11,957 nt of DNA from Sphingobacteriales bacterium (GTDB lineage: Bacteria > Bacteroidota > Bacteroidia > Chitinophagales > Chitinophagaceae), in assembly GCA_004294195.1 (NCBI GenBank), contig REAQ01000277.1, forward strand, positions 1 through 11,957, read 5' to 3'. The notes under the pieces were generated by a model. It did not search any database and was not told the origin of the DNA. It saw nothing but the letters and a program-made list of their open reading frames with translations. The position numbers and the translations under genes were made by a program. This document shows positions 1 through 6,703 of this stretch, piece by piece; the stretch's first letter is position 1, and each line of letters begins with the position of its first letter.

Positions 1-672
1 AAGAAAATTGGATTAATCGGGCACTCTGAAGGTGGGTTGATTGCGCCGATGGTTGCCGCAAGAAATAAAGATGTAGCATTCATTGTACTCATGGCTGGTC
101 CGGGCGTGAATGGAAAAGAAGTTCTCCGCATACAAATAGACCTATTGAATAGAGCAGCAGGTATGTCAGAGGTGGAAAGTCAGAAACAGGTTGCATTTAC
201 AACTGGTATCATGGATATCATTCAAATGGGTGGAGACTCAACAGTAAAAAGCGCTGCTTTAAGGGCTTATTTGTATAAAGGTTATGAGGCTTTGCCTGAT
301 GATGTGAAAAAACAAATGACAGAACAACAATTCTCGCTGGAATACAGTTCCTTTAACACACCATGGTTCTCTTATTTCATGCAGTACGAACCAGCACTAG
401 CGCTCGAAAAAATCAAAATCCCAGTACTAGTCTTGAATGGCACCAAAGACCTGCAAGTCTGGGCACCACAAAATCTGCCCGCCATTGAAAAAGCATTAAA
501 GAAAGGAGGCAACAAAAAGTACGTCATCAAAGAATTACCAAACCTCAATCACCTATTCCAGGAAGCGAAAACCGGCGGGTCATCAGAGTATTCAGAAATT
601 GAACAAACCCTATCGCCATTACTATTAGAAGAGATCACACGCTTCCTCAAACAAAAAACCAATCTACCATAA
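1..672 (+). CDS. alpha/beta hydrolase, C-terminal part (5' end outside window)
   Basis: The reading frame is open from base 1, so the gene starts left of the window; 223 codons are present. The first residues contain the nucleophile elbow G-H-S-E-G-G, with the catalytic Ser at window residue 9 (bases 25-27). A strand followed by N-G-T-K-D supplies the acid, Asp150 (448-450), and L-P-N-L-N-H supplies the His, residue 184 (550-552). The full Ser-Asp-His triad is therefore present, with a lid-like helical stretch between about residues 40 and 130. The C-terminus (SEYSEIEQTLSPLLLEEI) resembles secreted or periplasmic esterase/peptidase-like hydrolases of Bacteroidota, which usually carry an extra N-terminal domain. 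The substrate cannot be told from the sequence. The gene runs convergently into the respiratory cluster with 35 nt between the stop codons and has no obvious functional link to it. The ATG at 37 lies inside the catalytic domain and is not the real start. Confidence 0.85.
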   Translation, partial: KKIGLIGHSEGGLIAPMVAARNKDVAFIVLMAGPGVNGKEVLRIQIDLLNRAAGMSEVESQKQVAFTTGIMDIIQMGGDSTVKSAALRAYLYKGYEALPDDVKKQMTEQQFSLEYSSFNTPWFSYFMQYEPALALEKIKIPVLVLNGTKDLQVWAPQNLPAIEKALKKGGNKKYVIKELPNLNHLFQEAKTGGSSEYSEIEQTLSPLLLEEITRFLKQKTNLP

Positions 673-716
673 ACCAGTGCCAATTGCCAATTGCTAATTG
701 TCAAATGCTAATTGCC
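673..716. repeat. 7-bp tandem repeat between convergent genes
   Basis: Five tandem heptamers of the form YAATTGY occupy 681-715: caattgc, caattgc, taattgt, caaatgc, taattgc. The core CAATTG is itself palindromic. The array fills the gap between the convergent hydrolase and DUF420 genes and runs across the DUF420 stop codon (708-710). No GC-rich hairpin with a T-run is seen here, so a canonical terminator for either gene is not evident. Confidence 0.75.
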
Positions 717-1253
717 ATAATATGGCGATATCATCAGATACACCACCACACCCGTCACACTCACATACAACCAAATCGGCCAGGTGATCTTAGCAATCTT
801 CCGATGTGCAGGCCATTCACCAGTAAGACCACGATATGCTGTAAACAAAATAAACGGTAGTATCACCGCGGCTAAAAAAATATGCGTAATCAAGATGAAG
901 AAGTATACATACCTGATGGCGCCTTCGCCACCAAATTTGGTATCACCGGATAACAAGTGATGTGCGATGTAAGACAACAAAAACAAAACAGAAAGTGCCA
1001 TTGCACTGAACATAATGTTTCGGTGTAGCAATTGGTTACCCCGTTTGATAGCCACTAGTCCTGCAACAAGCAACACAGAGACCATTGAATTAATGACCGC
1101 ATTGAAAGTGGCAAATACATGCACATTGAATCCGAGGTCTACTTCTAGTTTCACCCTTGAAAGGATCACCACTGCGATGAATACCACAGCAGAAACTGTA
1201 AAAATCAATCCTTTGGCCGTTCTATCATTCTTCTGTATCGTTGCTTGCAACAT
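708..1253 (-). CDS. DUF420 membrane protein, CtaM-like oxidase assembly factor
   Basis: This 181-residue integral membrane protein has about five hydrophobic segments, roughly at residues 15-32, 47-69, 80-100, 116-139 and 158-177. Conserved-looking His residues lie at or near membrane edges: His45, His77, His98-His99, His124 and His150. This pattern matches the DUF420 family. Its characterised Firmicutes members (CtaM in Staphylococcus aureus, YozB in Bacillus subtilis) are needed for a functional aa3/caa3 oxidase, but the molecular role is unsettled. Placement as the last gene after sco supports a role in oxidase maturation here, which is an inference. The ATG lies 4 nt after the sco stop codon, so the two genes are probably translated together. 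The stop codon is inside the 7-bp repeat array. Confidence 0.85.
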   Translation of the reverse strand: MLQATIQKNDRTAKGLIFTVSAVVFIAVVILSRVKLEVDLGFNVHVFATFNAVINSMVSVLLVAGLVAIKRGNQLLHRNIMFSAMALSVLFLLSYIAHHLLSGDTKFGGEGAIRYVYFFILITHIFLAAVILPFILFTAYRGLTGEWPAHRKIAKITWPIWLYVSVTGVVVYLMISPYYGN

Positions 1254-1257
1254 GGGA

Positions 1258-1962
1258 TTATTTTCTAAACAGGTTTCGTTTTTTCTTCTTGTCCTTTTCC
1301 AGGGTCAGCAACACCACATCGTTCATCAGCTTGTCCAGATGCGTACTGTCTAATCCATTGTACCAGCCACGCACTACTCTGTCTTTGTCTAGCAGGAACA
1401 AACTTGGCGTATGGATGAATGCTGTATCAACAACTTTTGAATCCGCAATGTTCGCCTTGTATTCCTGAATAGCCAGATCATATATTGTTTTCTTATCACC
1501 AGTGAGCATCCACCAGGTATCATGGTTGATTCCGTATTTATCGCCATACGCTTTTAATCTTGACGCCGAATCCCTTTCGGGATCAACGGTATAAGACACG
1601 AAGCGCAGCACCGTATCGGTTTTATTGAAATCATCCTGGATCCGTTTCATGCTACGCGTGAGTGTGGGGCAGATAGAAGGACAGGAAGTGAAAAAGAAAT
1701 CAACGATGATGATCTTGTTCTTCCAATCGCCTTCATTGATGGACACCTCTTTACCAAACTGATTGGTCAACCGCACATCCTTGACCTTATGCCACACCGT
1801 ATCCATCGAAGTCTTGCCATCTTTGGTAACGGCAACCACGGTATCATAAAAATATCTCTTCGGCATCACAACAGCTGAGGTGCTGAGGCCGCTTACAATA
1901 AAGTATGAAATGAGGGGAATGATCACGGCCACACCAATGGCTGCCAACGTCTTGCTATTCAT
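1258..1962 (-). CDS. SCO1/SenC family copper chaperone for the CuA site
   Basis: With the start at 1962 the protein has 234 residues. One N-terminal membrane anchor (about 5-26) is followed by a thioredoxin-like periplasmic domain. The copper/redox motif C-P-S-I-C is at Cys94 and Cys98 after a strand and FFFTS, and the third ligand His184 is in FIHTPS. SCO proteins load copper into CuA of subunit II or reduce its cysteines, and this cluster encodes such a subunit (coxB). A longer reading (ATG at 2010, 250 residues) is possible, but its 16 extra residues would be encoded by a hairpin and by a promoter-like element, and it would put residues before the signal anchor. The start at 1962 is therefore preferred. 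The tail is Lys-rich (KDKKKKRN). Confidence 0.92.
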   Translation of the reverse strand: MNSKTLAAIGVAVIIPLISYFIVSGLSTSAVVMPKRYFYDTVVAVTKDGKTSMDTVWHKVKDVRLTNQFGKEVSINEGDWKNKIIIVDFFFTSCPSICPTLTRSMKRIQDDFNKTDTVLRFVSYTVDPERDSASRLKAYGDKYGINHDTWWMLTGDKKTIYDLAIQEYKANIADSKVVDTAFIHTPSLFLLDKDRVVRGWYNGLDSTHLDKLMNDVVLLTLEKDKKKKRNLFRK

Positions 1963-1965
1963 AAT

Positions 1966-1974
1966 GCAAAAGTA
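1966..1974 (-). promoter_or_regulatory. Bacteroidota-type -7 promoter element for sco
   Basis: Read on the minus strand, TACTTTTGC ends 3 nt before the sco ATG. It fits the Bacteroidota -7 consensus TAnnTTTG. Transcription would begin at or within a few bases of the ATG, so the mRNA would be leaderless or nearly so. No clear TTG -33 element is seen at the usual spacing, because that stretch is occupied by a hairpin. The call rests on a single motif. Confidence 0.5.
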
Positions 1975-2003
1975 AAATGTCCCGGACGATTGCCGGGACA
2001 TTT
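1975..2003 (-). terminator. hairpin terminator after cox4
   Basis: A perfect 11-bp inverted repeat (aaatgtcccgg at 1975-1985, ccgggacattt at 1993-2003) encloses a 7-nt loop. In the minus-strand transcript it begins 25 nt after the cox4 stop codon and ends in a U-rich run (UUUUACUUUU). It is the strongest hairpin I found in a spacer of the window and probably ends the main operon transcript. Because the sequence is symmetric it could also stop plus-strand transcription. Confidence 0.75.
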
Positions 2004-2028
2004 CTATCATTTTCGTAATAAATTATCA

Positions 2029-2484
2029 TTACTCAATTCCGCCGGGTTTCTTCGCATCAACGGGCTTGGTCACCTGCTCCTGTTTAGCGGGTCTGTGACC
2101 AGCATCGGTGTTCCGCAGGTTTCTCCATGCATTACCATCCCAGAGGAAGGCTGCGATAAACCAGATAAACAGCATCAACGGGACCACGATCGTCATAATC
2201 ATATTCTTTACTTCATCACCCAGGTGCATGAACACACCTACGATGTAGAAGGCTTTCAACAGTGAAAGGATCACGATCACGCCTTTGATAAAGAGGATCA
2301 GGGCATGACTTGGATCGGGATTTTTATGAAGCATGTAAATGCCAAAGCCCAAGGCCAGTTCTATGAGGGTAATCACCGACAAAATAACTGTAGTACGAAC
2401 GATTTTCTTTATCGTGCTTGCTGAGTCTCCGGGAGCATGATGGAAGGTTACTTCCGGTGAATGTGTATTGGATGAGTGCTGCAT
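2029..2484 (-). CDS. cytochrome c oxidase subunit IV (prokaryotic COX4 family)
   Basis: This small membrane subunit has 151 residues. It has three predicted helices, about 30-51, 60-86 and 93-114, with the family-like stretch KAFYIVGVFMHLGDE between the second and third. This matches the bacterial COX4/CyoD-like family, small subunits that pack against subunits I and III and are thought to stabilise the oxidase. The N-terminus is rich in His (His3, His8, His15, His16), and the C-terminus carries a polar, Lys- and Pro-rich tail of about 35 residues, longer than is usual for the roughly 100-residue family. It starts 28 nt after the longer cox3 and is the last structural oxidase gene before the terminator. 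Confidence 0.85.
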   Translation of the reverse strand: MQHSSNTHSPEVTFHHAPGDSASTIKKIVRTTVILSVITLIELALGFGIYMLHKNPDPSHALILFIKGVIVILSLLKAFYIVGVFMHLGDEVKNMIMTIVVPLMLFIWFIAAFLWDGNAWRNLRNTDAGHRPAKQEQVTKPVDAKKPGGIE

Positions 2485-2512
2485 GATGAAAATATCTTTT
2501 GGTTGTTTTTGA

Positions 2513-3256
2513 TCAGATCAGATAGAAACAAAGGAATACGAATACCCATACCAGGTCTACAAAGTGCCAGTACAAACCAGCCTTCTCGATCATCTGGTAA
2601 TGTCCGCGCCTGTCGAATGTGCCATTCAGCGTCATGATCAGCATAATGATGTTGATCACCACACCAGACAATACGTGAAAGCCATGGAAACCAGTTATGC
2701 CGAAGAAATATCCGCCGAAAGCAACGGGACCTGTTTTGGTCACCTGCATGCCATCGTGCATCATTCCTGTTACATCCGGACCCCAGGGGTTGCGACTAAC
2801 CGTAGTTCCGATCTCCTGTACCACACCATCAATCAATACGGGATGATGACCAGTGATCAGGTGCGTCCACTCCCAGGCCTGGCAGCTAAGGAAGGCGATA
2901 CCACCGACGATTGTCCAGATCATCCACTTGATCACGCCTTTGCGGTCCATGTGATGTCCCGCATGTACAGCAAGCACCATTGTAACGGAGGAGATGATGA
3001 GGATGAAGGTCATCAAGCTCACAAAAGCCAGCGGAAGGTTGGCATGGCCGGCAAATGGGAAGGCATTGAATACATGGTTAGGATCAGGCCAGTAGTTCTG
3101 GCTGAAGCGGATGGTACCGTAAGAGATGAGGAAGGCCCCGAAGGTGAACGCGTCACTCATCAGGAAGTACCACATCATCAGTTTACCATACTCCATGTTG
3201 AAAGGGCTTCTACCCCCTGCCCACCATTTGATATCCGATGTTGCTGCTGTTGCCAT
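2513..3256 (-). CDS. coxC: cytochrome c oxidase subunit III, long paralogue
   Basis: This 247-residue membrane protein belongs to the COX3 family. It carries H-G-F-H (191-194) and Y-W-H-F-V-D (229-234), both typical of the last two helices, and W-x4-S-D (Trp29, Ser34, Asp35), which aligns with the helix that bears the DCCD-reactive Glu90 in bovine subunit III. Here the acidic residue is Asp35. About five helices are predicted: 25-47, 75-97, 108-129, 182-208 and 226-247. A long hydrophilic loop (about 135-178) precedes the HGFH helix. Subunit III contains no redox metal; it stabilises subunit I and helps proton uptake. It lies 38 nt downstream of a second, shorter cox3. Confidence 0.92.
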   Translation of the reverse strand: MATAATSDIKWWAGGRSPFNMEYGKLMMWYFLMSDAFTFGAFLISYGTIRFSQNYWPDPNHVFNAFPFAGHANLPLAFVSLMTFILIISSVTMVLAVHAGHHMDRKGVIKWMIWTIVGGIAFLSCQAWEWTHLITGHHPVLIDGVVQEIGTTVSRNPWGPDVTGMMHDGMQVTKTGPVAFGGYFFGITGFHGFHVLSGVVINIIMLIMTLNGTFDRRGHYQMIEKAGLYWHFVDLVWVFVFLCFYLI

Positions 3257-3294
3257 TTTCTATTGTTTCTTGTTTTGGGTTCTAATTTTTCCGG

Positions 3295-3870
3295 TTATTT
3301 CATTACACTGAAAAAGAGGATCAGATAAATCCATAACAGGTCTACAAAATGCCAGTAGGTTGACGCCACTTCAATGGGTACCGGGTTATAACTCCGGATC
3401 TTTGCATTTCTCGACCTGACATACATGACGAAAAACGCAATGACTCCTCCCAGTAAGTGCGCACCATGCAAAGATGCAATGGCCAGCAGAAAACTGAAAG
3501 AGGCATTTGATCCTGCACCTACCAGTTTAATATCTTGCTTCGTTAAGGCTGTAAAGCCTACGATCTGCAAGATCAGGAAAGCCAGCCCTAAGAGTGCAGT
3601 GATGCCCAGCATCTGCCTGTACTTCAGCATTTGGCGTTCCTTAAATGCTTTCTGCGCAAGATACGTGGTCAATGAACTCGCCAGAATCACCACGGTTGAG
3701 ATCCAGAATGCCTTGGGTATCTCCAGCAATGCCCAGTTTGCCTGCGCACGCTTTACGATATAGGCACTCGTCAACCCTGCAAACATCATCAGAATACTCC
3801 CGATGGCCACCCAAAGGGTAAACTTATGGGGATGTATTTTCTTTCGTTGTTGTTCACTCACTGCTTGCAT
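3295..3870 (-). CDS. coxC: cytochrome c oxidase subunit III, short paralogue
   Basis: This 191-residue COX3-family protein has H-G-A-H (135-138) and Y-W-H-F-V-D (172-177) in its C-terminal helices. About five helices are predicted: 17-38, 55-74, 88-108, 124-151 and 169-188. Compared with its neighbour it lacks the long loop before the HGAH helix. In the first helix the position aligned with Asp35 of the long copy is Ile26 (W-x4-S-I), so the acidic residue linked to proton uptake in subunit III is missing. Tandem, diverged cox3 genes are common in Bacteroidota, and both products may sit in the same oxidase. The start at 3870 directly follows a 52-nt tandem repeat. Confidence 0.9.
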   Translation of the reverse strand: MQAVSEQQRKKIHPHKFTLWVAIGSILMMFAGLTSAYIVKRAQANWALLEIPKAFWISTVVILASSLTTYLAQKAFKERQMLKYRQMLGITALLGLAFLILQIVGFTALTKQDIKLVGAGSNASFSFLLAIASLHGAHLLGGVIAFFVMYVRSRNAKIRSYNPVPIEVASTYWHFVDLLWIYLILFFSVMK

Positions 3871-3922
3871 AATTTCAAATCTCTCAATCTCTTAATCTCT
3901 CAATCTCTTAATCTCTCAATCT
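3871..3922 (-). repeat. 8-bp tandem repeat between ctaB and cox3
   Basis: On the minus strand the whole 52-nt gap is built of octamers alternating AGATTGAG and AGATTAAG: five clean units, a sixth degenerate one (AGATTTGA) and AATT before the cox3 ATG. The 16-bp higher unit is therefore repeated two and a half times. The first unit begins on the base after the ctaB TAG. No promoter or terminator hairpin is recognisable. The purine-rich units (GAGA, AAGAG) could offer weak ribosome contact, which is speculative. Confidence 0.85.
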
Positions 3923-4825
3923 CTATAACTTGTCTCCCAACAATGCAATCAACACCACGGGAAGATAGATATACGAACTAAACATTACTCTTCTTGCAGC
4001 CTTCACATCCATGTCTCTGTACAATCTTACACACTGGGCAATCATGAACAAGTTCGCTAAAGCTACAATGATCAAGGATATCCAGCCAGTCATATTCCAG
4101 GCCCAGGGCAACATCCCCAGGGGAACCAGGATCACAGAATACAATAAGGCCTGCACCGCAGCGTACTTGGTTGGCCCGCCTTTGTCTGGCAGTAACTTAA
4201 ACCCTGCACGTGCATAATCATTGTATGCCACCCAGGCAATCGCCCAGAAATGCGGGAACTGCCAGAAAAACTGGATCGCAAAAAGGATCCAGCCTCCGAT
4301 GCTCAGTTCATCCGTTCCTGCCACCCAGCCAATGAGGCAGGGAAGCGCTCCCGGTATTCCGCCTACCAGTACGGCAATGGAGTGTTTCTTCTTCAATGGT
4401 GTATAAACAAAGGCGTACAGGAATAGGCTGAAAGCCGAGATCCCTGCGGAAAGCCAGTTGAAATAATACCCCATCATGATCACACCTACCGCGCCCGCGA
4501 TCAATGCGAAGGTCCAGCCTTCATCCACACTCATCCTTCCGGCCGCTACGGGTCGGGTGGCGGTGCGTTTCATCATCGCGTCGGTATCCTTCTCCACTAC
4601 CTGGTTAATGGCATTGGCTGATCCGGTGATCAACATACCTGCTGCAAAAAGAAAAAGAACTGATGGCCAGTAAAATGAAATATTGGGCGCAAGCAAGTAA
4701 CATACCACAGAGGAAAATACCACCGTGAAGCTTAAAGTAAACTTCATCAGCTGGCCATAATCCTTCAACTTCTGCTTCACAGGATTCACCCGTGCCGCGC
4801 CTTCTTGTTCATTCACTGTTGTCAA
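3923..4825 (-). CDS. ctaB: protoheme IX farnesyltransferase (heme O synthase), TTG start
   Basis: The 300-residue UbiA-superfamily membrane enzyme transfers a farnesyl group to heme B to make heme O, the precursor of the heme A needed by CoxA. The first motif, N-x3-E-x-D-x2-D in the CtaB form, is at Asn74, Glu78, Asp80(-T-)Asp82, followed by M-x-R-T-x2-R-P (85-92). YTPLKKK (141-147), GGIPGALPCLIGW (155-167) and WQFPHFWAIAW (188-198) are CtaB signatures. About eight to nine helices are expected. The first in-frame ATG is at codon 27, inside the first helix region, and no ATG lies upstream before a stop. The start must therefore be non-ATG: TTG at 4825, or less likely GTG at 4816. It lies 29 nt after coxA and behind a UUCG-loop hairpin. 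Heme A synthase is not in the window. Confidence 0.93.
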   Translation of the reverse strand: MTTVNEQEGAARVNPVKQKLKDYGQLMKFTLSFTVVFSSVVCYLLAPNISFYWPSVLFLFAAGMLITGSANAINQVVEKDTDAMMKRTATRPVAAGRMSVDEGWTFALIAGAVGVIMMGYYFNWLSAGISAFSLFLYAFVYTPLKKKHSIAVLVGGIPGALPCLIGWVAGTDELSIGGWILFAIQFFWQFPHFWAIAWVAYNDYARAGFKLLPDKGGPTKYAAVQALLYSVILVPLGMLPWAWNMTGWISLIIVALANLFMIAQCVRLYRDMDVKAARRVMFSSYIYLPVVLIALLGDKL

Positions 4826-4833
4826 ATATCTGC

Positions 4834-4849
4834 TTCGTCCGAAGACGAA
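4834..4849 (-). promoter_or_regulatory. cUUCGg hairpin between coxA and ctaB
   Basis: On the minus strand TTCGTC-TTCG-GACGAA forms a perfect 6-bp stem, extendable by a U-G pair, closed by the unusually stable C(UUCG)G tetraloop. It begins 5 nt after the coxA stop codon and ends 8 nt before the ctaB TTG. No U-run follows, so it is not a canonical terminator. It could protect the coxA 3' end or reduce ctaB translation; both are inferences. Confidence 0.55.
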
Positions 4850-4854
4850 AAGTT

Positions 4855-6675
4855 TTAATGATGTGATTCATTTGGACCTACGGGCTCATTCTGGGGGATG
4901 AATTCCCTTCCGTCCTTACCGTAATCATATGCCCAACGATGAACCTCAGGAATCTCACCAGGCCAGTTACCGTGACCAGGATTGATTGGCGTTGTCCATT
5001 CCAGCGTTGCTGCACCCCATGGGTTCTCGGTTTTCAATTTCCTACCCTTGAAAATGGAATAGAAAAAGTTGAACACCAACAACAGCTGCGCCGCAAATAC
5101 CACCATCGCTACGGTACTGATGAACCTGTTCAGTTCTATAAACTGTTTAAAGCTCTCCCAGTTTGAGTAGTCATAGTACCGGCGAGGCATACCTGCAAAA
5201 CCTTGGTAGTGCATCGGCCAGAAGATCAGGTAAGCACCCACAAATGTGATCCAGAAGTGAATATATGCCATGGTATTATTCAAATACCGGCCATACATTT
5301 TGGGGAACCAATGATTGAGACCTGCGAACATGCCGAAGAATGAAGCCACACCCATTACAATATGGAAGTGCGCCACAACAAAATAAGTATCGTGCAGGTG
5401 AAGATCCAAAGTAGAGTTACCGAGGAAGATACCTGTAAGACCACCGGAGATGAACAAGCTCACAAAGCCAATGGCATAAAGCATAGCCGGTGTGAAACGA
5501 AGATTACCTCTCCAGATAGTAGTTAACCAGTTAAATACTTTTACCGCAGACGGGATCGCGATCAACAGGGTCAACAGCACGAAGAATGCGCCCAGGAAAG
5601 GATTCAATCCAGTCACAAACATATGGTGTGCCCATACCAGGAACGCCAGGATGGTGATCGCGAACAGCGAAACAATCATCGCCAGGTATCCGAAGATAGG
5701 CTTGCGTGCATTCACACTCATTACTTCTGAAACCATACCCATTGCTGGAAGAAGGATGATATATACTTCGGGGTGACCAAGGAACCAGAACAAGTGCTGG
5801 AACAGGATGGCACTACCACCTTCGTTGGGAAGGATCTCTCCTTTTACCACAATATCAGAAAGATAAAAACTAGTACCCAGGTTCCTGTCGAACAACAAAA
5901 GGATTGCACCAGACAACAACACAGGGAAGCTCAATACGCCGAGTACCGCCGTAAAGAACAGTGCCCAAACCGTCAGGGGCAACCTCGTCATGCTCAACCC
6001 CTTGGTACGCATGTTGAGGATGGTAGAGATATAGTTCAAACCTCCAAGGAGTGATGATACGATGAACAATGCCATCGACACCAACCAGAGGTCCATACCA
6101 ATTTTAGAACCTTCAGACGCCTGACCCAGTGCACTCAATGGAGGATAGATCGTCCAACCACCAGCTGCAGGACCTGTCTGCACGAAAAGAGAAGCGAACA
6201 TTACAATAGATGCGCCGAAGAAGAACCAGTAAGACAACATGTTCAACATCGGAGACGCCATATCCCTTGCACCGATCTGTAAAGGAATGAGCAGGTTTGC
6301 AAAGGTTCCGCTCAAACCGGCAGTCAATACAAAGAATACCAGAATGGTTCCGTGCATAGTCACCAGTGCGTAGTAGAAATCAGGACTGATCTTACCGCCC
6401 TGTGCCCATTTCCCAAAAATGTCTTCCAGGAAAGGAAAGGTTGCATCCGGATAGCCGAGTTGCAGACGGAACAATACGGAGAACAAGCCACCAATGATGG
6501 CCCAGATCATACCCGTGATCAGGAACTGTTTCGCAATCATTTTATGATCCTGGCTGAACACATACTTAGAGATAAATGACTCTTCGTGGTGGTCATGTTC
6601 ATGATGACCTGCATGACCATGATCATGTGCTACTTTCCCGATTACACTTTGTCCTTGAATAGTGGCTTCGCTCAT
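4855..6675 (-). CDS. coxA: cytochrome c oxidase subunit I (A1-type heme-copper oxidase)
   Basis: This 606-residue catalytic subunit reduces O2 to water and pumps protons. All metal ligands are visible: His108 (MHGT) and His438 for low-spin heme a, His436 for heme a3, and His301, His350 and His351 for CuB. Tyr305 in H-P-E-V-Y is the His-Tyr cross-link partner. Glu303 in the same motif places it in the A1 class, and Asp138 in GARDMASP aligns with the D-channel entrance Asp91 of the bovine enzyme, with Asn127 and Asn145 beside it. Twelve helices are expected. The N-terminus carries a His-rich extension (residues 17-30 hold eight His), and the protein ends in Ser-His-His. It lies 28 nt after coxB. 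Confidence 0.98.
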   Translation of the reverse strand: MSEATIQGQSVIGKVAHDHGHAGHHEHDHHEESFISKYVFSQDHKMIAKQFLITGMIWAIIGGLFSVLFRLQLGYPDATFPFLEDIFGKWAQGGKISPDFYYALVTMHGTILVFFVLTAGLSGTFANLLIPLQIGARDMASPMLNMLSYWFFFGASIVMFASLFVQTGPAAGGWTIYPPLSALGQASEGSKIGMDLWLVSMALFIVSSLLGGLNYISTILNMRTKGLSMTRLPLTVWALFFTAVLGVLSFPVLLSGAILLLFDRNLGTSFYLSDIVVKGEILPNEGGSAILFQHLFWFLGHPEVYIILLPAMGMVSEVMSVNARKPIFGYLAMIVSLFAITILAFLVWAHHMFVTGLNPFLGAFFVLLTLLIAIPSAVKVFNWLTTIWRGNLRFTPAMLYAIGFVSLFISGGLTGIFLGNSTLDLHLHDTYFVVAHFHIVMGVASFFGMFAGLNHWFPKMYGRYLNNTMAYIHFWITFVGAYLIFWPMHYQGFAGMPRRYYDYSNWESFKQFIELNRFISTVAMVVFAAQLLLVFNFFYSIFKGRKLKTENPWGAATLEWTTPINPGHGNWPGEIPEVHRWAYDYGKDGREFIPQNEPVGPNESHH

Positions 6676-6703
6676 CAGATTATATTTTCAGTTCGATTAA
6701 TTA

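Noticed and set aside
673..716. Possible CRISPR-like array
   Set aside because: The units are 7 bp, directly joined and without spacers. The arrays at 3871-3922 and 11758-11805 are rejected as CRISPR for the same reason (8-bp units, no spacers).
1963..2010. Upstream ATG at 2010 giving a 250-residue SCO protein
   Set aside because: The added codons are the terminator-like hairpin and the TACTTTTGC element, and they place a polar stretch with a Cys before the membrane anchor. The ATG at 1962 gives a normal SCO N-terminus.
2564..3328. 254-codon plus-strand open frame
   Set aside because: It lies antisense over the long cox3. Its translation is rich in His, Asp and Cys with no membrane or domain pattern, while the minus strand encodes a clear COX3 protein.
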